Shown here in pieces: positions 6,950 to 11,379 of a stretch of DNA of 11,379 nucleotides. The notes below the pieces were generated by a model. It did no database searches. It was given only the letters and a program-made list of their open reading frames with translations, and was not told where the DNA came from. The stretch is from an uncultured Clostridiaceae bacterium (lineage in GTDB: Bacteria; Bacillota; Clostridia; Clostridiales; Oxobacteraceae), in assembly GCA_937900065.1 (NCBI GenBank), contig CALCDS010000063.1, positions 1-11,379 of the forward strand. The letters are read 5' to 3'. The number at the start of each line of letters is the position of its first letter. The first letter of the stretch is position 1. The position numbers and the translations under genes are program-made.

Positions 6950-8854
6950 CTATTTGTAATCATCCGCACTCATTTTGTAATTGCGCTCTTCTCTAATGCT
7001 CTTGCTGTTAAACCCAATCAACCTCATTGCATTTAGTATGACTACCAACACGCTTGCTTCATGTATGAACATGCCCGATGCCAGATTGACATATCCTGAC
7101 AATACTCCACTTAGCAGCACAAACACAACTGCAACTGCAAAAAATATATTTTGCTTCATGTTTCTGATAGTCGCCTTTGAAAGTGAATATGCATGTGAAA
7201 ACTGCATCAGCTTATCGGCCATCAGCACCAGATCGGCTGTTTCCATAGATACGTCAGTTCCACCCTCACCCATTGCCAGGCCTATGTCGGCTGTTGCGAT
7301 CGCCGGGGCATCATTAATCCCATCCCCTGCCATGGCAACTATGCGCCCTTTTGATTTTAACCTTTTAATAAATTCAACTTTGTCTTCAGGCAACAATTCT
7401 CCATGGAATTCATCTAATCCAAGCTCATCTGCAACCAGCCCGGCCGTATGCTTATTATCCCCAGTCAGCATGACTATTCTCCTGACCCCGTTATTTTTCA
7501 TCTCGGCTAAAGCCATTTTTGCATCTTCACGTATCCGGTCAGCTATTGAGATGATGCCCGCAACCTCACCGTCTATCGCTGCGAATATTGCAGTGTTCCC
7601 TTTCTTTTCACGGTTCAATGCATAATCTGAAGCTTCATCTGAAATGCTTATATTTTGCTCATCCATCAACTTCCGGTTGCCTATAGCGAGCATATGGCCT
7701 TCAACCCTTGCAATGATTCCATGGCCTTTTACCACTTCACCGCTTACGCCTTCTCCTTTGATATTCAGCTTCTTAGCTTTTGCTTCCTTTATTATTGTAT
7801 GGCCCAGATGGTGCTCTGAAATAGTTTCAGCTTCAGCTGACAGCCTTAACAGTTCATTTGCATTATAACTCTTTAGAGTTTTTATATCGGTCACTTCAGG
7901 TTTTCCTTTTGTCAGGGTGCCCGTTTTATCAAATACAATTGTGTGCACCCTGGATAACTTATCCATAACTTCTCCGCCTTTTATCAGCACACCGTTTTTG
8001 GCGCCATTTCCAATTCCTGCAACATTGGATACCGGAGCTCCGATTACCAATGCACCCGGGCAGGCAATGACCAAAAATGTGATTGCAAGATGGAGATTGC
8101 GTGTAACAGCATACACGATTACTGATAATACTACAACAGCTGGAGTATAAATCTCTGCAAATTTATCAAGAAACTTTTCTGCTTTTGATTTTGATTCCTG
8201 CGCCTCTTCTACGAGTTCAATTATCCTGGCAAAAGTTGTATCATCACCAACCTTTTCAGCTTCAATTTCTATATATCCGTTATCTATAATTGTACCGCTA
8301 AAAACTTTATCATCGACTTTTTTAAAGGCCGGTACCGGCTCACCCGTAACAGATGCTTCATTCAATGAAGCTTTTCCTGATATGATCCTGCCATCTACAG
8401 GAACCTTCCCTCCTGAACGTATGATAACCCTATCGTCTTTTACAACCTCCTCGACAGGAACCGTAACCTTCCTTCCTTCACGTATAACTGTGGCTTCCTG
8501 AGGAGCCATATCTATCAAACTCTTAAGTGAAGAGCGCGTTTTCTCGAGTGTACGAGCTTCAAGATAGTCTCCAAATAAAAACAAGAAAGTTACAACTGAT
8601 GATTCTATATACTCTCCAATATAAAGAGCACCAATTACCGCCAATGTGACCAGCAATTCAATACTGAAAACCTTCATTCGAATCGCCTGAAAAGCCTTAA
8701 TCACTATAGGAGTAGCCGCGATTGCTGTTGCTGCGATTAAAACAATACCCTTTAGGTCTTTATAACCTGATAATCCAAATATAAAACCAAGCGCTATTAA
8801 AATGCCCGATATTGCTGTAATATGATTTTTATGTTTATTGATATGCCGTATCAT
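6950..8854 (-). CDS. P1B-type heavy-metal-transporting ATPase with CPG motif, lacking an N-terminal HMA domain
   Basis: This 634-residue membrane pump probably exports a transition metal using ATP. P-type motifs are complete: TGEP (170-173, actuator domain), DKTGT with the phosphorylated Asp310 (309-313), TGDN (464-467) and GDGIND (510-515). Eight membrane helices are expected, near 10-27, 36-49, 66-79, 81-97, 235-251, 256-275, 566-586 and 590-612. Three features are unusual. The transmembrane CPC/SPC motif is CPG (265-267). The conserved HP dipeptide is HH (348-349 in SEHHL). The last helix carries HEAS (598-601), recalling the HEGG/HEGS of P1B-4 pumps more than Cu or Zn types. Metal identity is therefore open, with Fe, Mn, Co, Zn and Cd all possible. 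The start is ATG 8854: the upstream in-frame GTG at 8863 overlaps the GGGAG ribosome site. The separate HMA gene upstream may supply the missing metal-binding domain. Confidence 0.92.
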   Translation of the reverse strand: MIRHINKHKNHITAISGILIALGFIFGLSGYKDLKGIVLIAATAIAATPIVIKAFQAIRMKVFSIELLVTLAVIGALYIGEYIESSVVTFLFLFGDYLEARTLEKTRSSLKSLIDMAPQEATVIREGRKVTVPVEEVVKDDRVIIRSGGKVPVDGRIISGKASLNEASVTGEPVPAFKKVDDKVFSGTIIDNGYIEIEAEKVGDDTTFARIIELVEEAQESKSKAEKFLDKFAEIYTPAVVVLSVIVYAVTRNLHLAITFLVIACPGALVIGAPVSNVAGIGNGAKNGVLIKGGEVMDKLSRVHTIVFDKTGTLTKGKPEVTDIKTLKSYNANELLRLSAEAETISEHHLGHTIIKEAKAKKLNIKGEGVSGEVVKGHGIIARVEGHMLAIGNRKLMDEQNISISDEASDYALNREKKGNTAIFAAIDGEVAGIISIADRIREDAKMALAEMKNNGVRRIVMLTGDNKHTAGLVADELGLDEFHGELLPEDKVEFIKRLKSKGRIVAMAGDGINDAPAIATADIGLAMGEGGTDVSMETADLVLMADKLMQFSHAYSLSKATIRNMKQNIFFAVAVVFVLLSGVLSGYVNLASGMFIHEASVLVVILNAMRLIGFNSKSIREERNYKMSADDYK

Positions 8855-8862
8855 TTTTTTCA

Positions 8863-8867
8863 CTCCC
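8863..8867 (-). promoter_or_regulatory. Ribosome-binding site that fixes the ATPase start
   Basis: GGGAG on the minus strand lies 8 nt before ATG 8854. An in-frame GTG at 8863-8861 overlaps this site and so cannot use it, which favours the ATG and shortens the protein by three residues. Confidence 0.75.
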
Positions 8868-8885
8868 TTTTATATAATATTTTGC

Positions 8886-8967
8886 CGCAGCATCCGGCAC
8901 AGCCGCCATATGCCAAAATCCGCTTTAAGATTAAAAACCTTAAGGCGGATCATCTTTGGCTGCTGCG
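8886..8967. other. Long intergenic stem-loop between the HMA gene and the ATPase gene
   Basis: Nested pairing is visible: CGCAGCA (8886-8892) with TGCTGCG (8961-8967), GCCAAA (8912-8917) with TTTGGC (8955-8960), and ATCCGCTTTAAG (8918-8929) with CTTAAGGCGGAT (8939-8950, one wobble/mismatch). The last pair closes a 9-nt loop. No long T tract follows on the minus strand, so it is not a clear terminator. It may attenuate read-through, stabilise the short upstream transcript, or be a processing site that lets the HMA protein be made in excess of the ATPase. Confidence 0.65.
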
Positions 8968-8986
8968 CTCAGTTTAAATTTTAGGT

Positions 8987-9208
8987 TTAGGAGATTTTAG
9001 AGGATAACACTGAATAGCCCAAATTGGAAATAACCTCTTTTATTTTCTCCGCGCTGATTTTAGATTCATCAAATTCTGCCTTTACCTTGCTTGAACTGAA
9101 CAGCACCTTTGCTGAATCCACTCCCTCGGTTTTATTAAGCGTGGATTCTATTTTTTTAATGCATGATGGGCATGTTACTGTCTCTAATTGAAATTCTGCC
9201 TTTTTCAT
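8987..9208 (-). CDS. Heavy-metal-associated (HMA) domain protein, CopZ-like metallochaperone
   Basis: This single-domain 73-residue cytoplasmic protein has the beta-alpha-beta-beta-alpha-beta HMA fold. The metal site is C13-P-S-C16 in ETVTCPSCIKKIE. The usual Met before TCxxC is Val here. The rest follows the family: GVDSAKVLFSSSKVKAEFDE and a final helix IKEVISNLGYSV. It would bind a soft or borderline metal ion and pass it to the downstream ATPase, which lacks such a domain. The start is ATG 9208 with AGGAG 8 nt upstream. An in-frame ATG further upstream (9265) would begin inside the promoter region and has no ribosome site. It is first in the HMA-ATPase-regulator operon. The metal cannot be assigned from sequence, so copZ is not used as a name. 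Confidence 0.9.
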   Translation of the reverse strand: MKKAEFQLETVTCPSCIKKIESTLNKTEGVDSAKVLFSSSKVKAEFDESKISAEKIKEVISNLGYSVLSSKIS

Positions 9209-9240
9209 ATTTATCACTCCTTTATTTTCTTTATGGCTTA

Positions 9241-9246
9241 ATTTTA
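9241..9246 (-). promoter_or_regulatory. Candidate -10 element of the metal-export operon
   Basis: TAAAAT on the minus strand matches TATAAT at five of six positions. It predicts transcription starting near 9234, about 26 nt before the HMA start codon. There is no good -35 hexamer; the FNR box sits in its place, as at activator-dependent promoters. Confidence 0.55.
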
Positions 9247-9268
9247 AACTGCATTGGGATAACAAAAA

Positions 9269-9282
9269 TTGATTAAAATCAA
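9269..9282. promoter_or_regulatory. Perfect FNR-type box upstream of the metal-export operon
   Basis: TTGAT-TAAA-ATCAA is an exact match to the FNR consensus TTGATNNNNATCAA, a perfect palindrome in both arms. Its centre (9275.5) lies 41.5 bp upstream of the start predicted from the TAAAAT -10 element, the classic class II activation position. The FNR-like protein encoded third in the operon is the obvious candidate ligand, implying autoregulation. Confidence 0.75.
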
Positions 9283-9303
9283 GTTTTTAATATTAATTCC
9301 ATA

Positions 9304-9353
9304 ATAAAATAGGCTGCTGTGCAATGGATTATTCGGTCCGCTGCACGGCAGCC
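9304..9353 (-). terminator. Intrinsic terminator of ptsHI
   Basis: GGCTGCTGTGCA (9312-9323) pairs with TGCACGGCAGCC (9342-9353) with a single wobble position. Read on the minus strand, the hairpin begins about 24 bp after the ptsI stop and is followed by CTATTTTATTA. It separates ptsI from the FNR-box promoter. Confidence 0.85.
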
Positions 9354-9377
9354 CTTTCTATATCACATATTGATTTG

Positions 9378-11030
9378 TTAAATCTGCAATGCTTTTTTGG
9401 CAAGCGCTTTGGCTTCTTCCATCGTGGTATTTCTTACTACATCCTTTACCATTGGAATCGACGTTGAGCTCATGCTAAATGCATCAAGTCCGAGGCCTAA
9501 GAGTATCTTGGTTGCTTCAACATCTCCAGCCATCTCACCGCACATTGCGGTATATATGCCGTATTTGTGGGATTGGTCGATACAATTTTTAACGAGTCTG
9601 AGCACTCCGGGATTAAAATAATTATAATAATCCTTTATCCTGCTGTTTCCCCTGTCAACAGCAAGAGTATATTGCGTCAAGTCATTCGTGCCTATGCTGA
9701 AGAAGTCAACTTCTTTTGCCAGTATATCAGCTGTCATGGCAGCTGAAGGTATCTCAACCATTATTCCAACCTCAAGCTTTTTGTCATATGATATTCCTTG
9801 CTTATCGAGCTCCTCCATGACGCTTTTTAACACTTTGTTTGCTCTTCTTACTTCGCCTATATCGGAAATCATGGGATACATTATGCTTACCTTTCCATAG
9901 GCGCTTGCCCTAAGTATTGCCCTAAGCTGCGCCCTGAAAATATCTTCTCTGTCCAGGCAGAACCTTATTGCCCTCCATCCAAGGAAAGGATTTTGCTCTT
10001 TATCCATTCCAAGATATGCAAGTTGCTTGTCCCCGCCGACATCCAGGGTCCTTATGGTCACCCTCTTGCCGGCCATTGCTGAAACTACGGATTTGTAAGC
10101 TTCAAACTGTTCTTCTTCAGTCGGAAGCGATGTCCGGTTCATATACAAAAATTCTGTCCTGAAAAGTCCTATGCCTTCAGCACCGTTTGTCAAGGCAGCC
10201 GAGATGTCGTCAGGTGTTCCTATATTGGCTTCAAGCGTAACCTCTTTGCCGTCAATGGATTTGGCTGGAAGGTTTATCAGTTCTTTAAGCCTCTTTCTGT
10301 AATTCTCATAATCCTCAGCTTTTTTATTGTACAGCTTCAACATGTCGGCATCAGGATTGATTATTACTTCGCCTTCGTTCCCGTCTACGATCAAGTAATC
10401 GCCGGTTTTAACTTTGGATGTTATGTCCCTTAAACCTACAATTGCAGGCATCTCCAATGTCCTTGCAATTATCGCCGTATGAGATGTACGTCCACCTTTA
10501 TCCACCAAAAATGCTTTTATTTTGGTTTTATCCATTGACGCGGTATCCGAAGCCGTAAGATCCTTTGCCACAATGATTGACCCCGATGGTATTTCTTTAA
10601 GGTCAAAAGTATATCCCATTAGATTTGCAATTATTCTAGAGCCCACATCTTTTATATCGGCTCCTCTTTCTTTAAGGTATTCATCTTTCATAGAGTTGAA
10701 GATTTTGCTGTATTTATCAACCGCACATGATACAGCGTATTCAGCATTGTAACCTTTGTCAAGTATGAGTGACTTAATCTCGGGTATAAACTCCGGGTCT
10801 TCAAGTATCATCTTGTGCGCTTCGAATATTGCGGAAGATTTTTTATCTATGTCTTCTATTGTTTTTAATCTTATCTCTTCAAGCTGATTCAACGAAACCT
10901 TTATTGCATCATCTAACCTTTTTCCCTCCGATTTTCTGTTGGCGACATCATGCTGTTTCACTTCTATATCTTTCAAAAACAGATATGCCCGGCCTATTGC
11001 AATACCGGAGGAAGCTTTTATACCCTTCAT
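9378..11030 (-). CDS. ptsI: Phosphotransferase system Enzyme I (phosphoenolpyruvate-protein phosphotransferase)
   Basis: Enzyme I takes phosphate from phosphoenolpyruvate onto a histidine and passes it to HPr, the first step of PTS sugar uptake in the cytoplasm. The 550-residue protein is a little shorter than the usual 570-575. The N-terminal HPr-binding helical domain is followed by the phosphohistidine domain with H184 in GGRTSHTAIIAR. The C-terminal PEP-binding barrel has GLFRTEFL (R291), TLDVGGDK (328-335), NPFLGWRAIRF (347-357), FSIGTNDLTQY (444-454) and the catalytic C497 in AMCGEMAGD. The start codon lies 5 bp after the ptsH stop, and its GAGGAG ribosome site falls inside the last ptsH codons, so translation is probably coupled. 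Confidence 0.97.
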   Translation of the reverse strand: MKGIKASSGIAIGRAYLFLKDIEVKQHDVANRKSEGKRLDDAIKVSLNQLEEIRLKTIEDIDKKSSAIFEAHKMILEDPEFIPEIKSLILDKGYNAEYAVSCAVDKYSKIFNSMKDEYLKERGADIKDVGSRIIANLMGYTFDLKEIPSGSIIVAKDLTASDTASMDKTKIKAFLVDKGGRTSHTAIIARTLEMPAIVGLRDITSKVKTGDYLIVDGNEGEVIINPDADMLKLYNKKAEDYENYRKRLKELINLPAKSIDGKEVTLEANIGTPDDISAALTNGAEGIGLFRTEFLYMNRTSLPTEEEQFEAYKSVVSAMAGKRVTIRTLDVGGDKQLAYLGMDKEQNPFLGWRAIRFCLDREDIFRAQLRAILRASAYGKVSIMYPMISDIGEVRRANKVLKSVMEELDKQGISYDKKLEVGIMVEIPSAAMTADILAKEVDFFSIGTNDLTQYTLAVDRGNSRIKDYYNYFNPGVLRLVKNCIDQSHKYGIYTAMCGEMAGDVEATKILLGLGLDAFSMSSTSIPMVKDVVRNTTMEEAKALAKKALQI

Positions 11031-11035
11031 TCTAT

Positions 11036-11299
11036 CTACTCCTCGCCAAATTTATTCTCAACAAGTTTTACAAGTGCGTCTACAGCTTCTGAATCTCCTT
11101 CACCATTGGCAATTATTTTTATCTTTGTGCCCTGTGCTATGCCAAGCGATAATATTCCCATTATGCTTTTGGCGTTGACCTGTTTTCCATCCTTCTCAAC
11201 CTTTACATCACATTTATACTTGTTGGCTTCACATACAAACAATGTTGCAGGCCTTGCATGAAGTCCTGTCTTGTTAATTATAGTAACTTCCCTTTCCAT
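11036..11299 (-). CDS. ptsH: Phosphocarrier protein HPr
   Basis: HPr relays phosphate from Enzyme I to sugar-specific EIIA proteins. The 87-residue length matches the family. The phosphorylated histidine is H14 in TGLHARPA, and the regulatory serine is S45 in AKSIMGIL (equivalent to His15 and Ser46 of Bacillus). A Ser46-type site in a Gram-positive HPr implies control by HPr kinase and a role in CcpA-mediated catabolite repression; neither partner gene is in the window. The start at 11299 is chosen because GGAGGG lies just upstream (11307-11312) and because MEREVTIINKTGLHARP is the normal N-terminus. A longer in-frame reading starting at 11323 would run through the ribosome site. ptsH is first in the ptsHI operon. 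Confidence 0.97.
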   Translation of the reverse strand: MEREVTIINKTGLHARPATLFVCEANKYKCDVKVEKDGKQVNAKSIMGILSLGIAQGTKIKIIANGEGDSEAVDALVKLVENKFGEE

Positions 11300-11333
11300 A
11301 TTAAATCCCTCCATTATTCTCACTTATATATTA

Positions 11334-11379
11334 GGCTCTGTTTAACAAATGATGTTGATTTTGAGCATCCCGTTCGCCC
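11334..11379. mobile_element. Possible insertion-sequence end at the window edge, upstream of ptsH
   Basis: The plus-strand sequence from 11334 begins GGCTCTGTTTAACA, which resembles the termini of some transposable elements, and it runs to the window edge. Only 46 bases are visible, with no transposase and no partner repeat. It could equally be the ptsH promoter region, although I see no well-spaced -35/-10 pair in it. Confidence 0.2.

Noticed and set aside
6981..7625. Long plus-strand open frame (214 codons) opposite the ATPase
   Set aside because: It is antisense to a P-type ATPase with complete motifs, its product resembles no family, and it has no convincing ribosome site. It is a by-product of the codon use of the real gene.
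8861..8863. GTG start for the ATPase
   Set aside because: It overlaps the GGGAG ribosome site; the ATG at 8854 has proper spacing.
9209..9265. Upstream ATG extension of the HMA protein
   Set aside because: It would add 19 residues without family similarity, starting within the promoter region and reading through the ribosome site.
9395..9415. AAGCGCTT palindrome resembling a catabolite-repression (cre) site
   Set aside because: It lies inside the 3' end of ptsI, encodes the conserved ALAKKAL tail, and is one base out of register with the cre consensus.
11354..11358. TTGAT half-site upstream of ptsH
   Set aside because: Only one half-site matches; the other arm reads AGCAT. Single half-sites are common by chance in AT-rich DNA.

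Overview
The window looks like chromosomal DNA from an AT-rich, low-GC Gram-positive anaerobe of the class Clostridia. The evidence is the purine-rich Shine-Dalgarno sites, a CtsR-type heat-shock operator, a 23-bp palindromic terminator, an HPr with the regulatory serine typical of Firmicutes, and a PdaA-like deacetylase. Genus cannot be fixed from this sequence alone. All protein genes except pepT lie on the minus strand. No tRNA, rRNA or CRISPR array is visible.

Layout from the left. A minus-strand pair encodes a PdaA-like polysaccharide deacetylase with degenerate metal-site motifs, followed by a PAP2-family membrane phosphatase (8-1571). A 270-bp divergent region leads to peptidase T on the plus strand (1842-3086). 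Peptidase T converges on a small heat-shock protein across a palindromic bidirectional terminator. The hsp20 gene has a complete sigma-A promoter overlapped by a CtsR operator. Upstream of it, after its own terminator, is a LarA-family lactate racemase-like gene (3889-5139). Before that is a chimeric inositol-catabolism remnant (5196-5999) in which the C-terminal end of iolE is joined in frame to the C-terminal two thirds of iolG. The iolE side is cut off by unrelated sequence that may be an insertion-sequence remnant.

The 6158-9282 block is the most interesting part. It reads, in order of transcription: a 73-residue HMA-type metal-binding protein, an intergenic stem-loop, a P1B-type ATPase with an unusual CPG membrane motif, and a Crp/Fnr regulator with a Cys/His-rich N-terminus. 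The regulator has the cysteine layout of an iron-sulfur FNR and an FNR-like recognition helix. A perfect TTGAT-N4-ATCAA site lies upstream of the first gene, centred 41.5 bp before the start predicted from a TAAAAT -10 element. Together these suggest a self-contained, autoregulated anaerobic metal-export module.

The right end carries ptsH-ptsI, encoding HPr and Enzyme I, the general phosphotransferase components that energise sugar uptake. This operon has its own terminator. The last 46 bases, upstream of ptsH, may be the edge of an insertion sequence.
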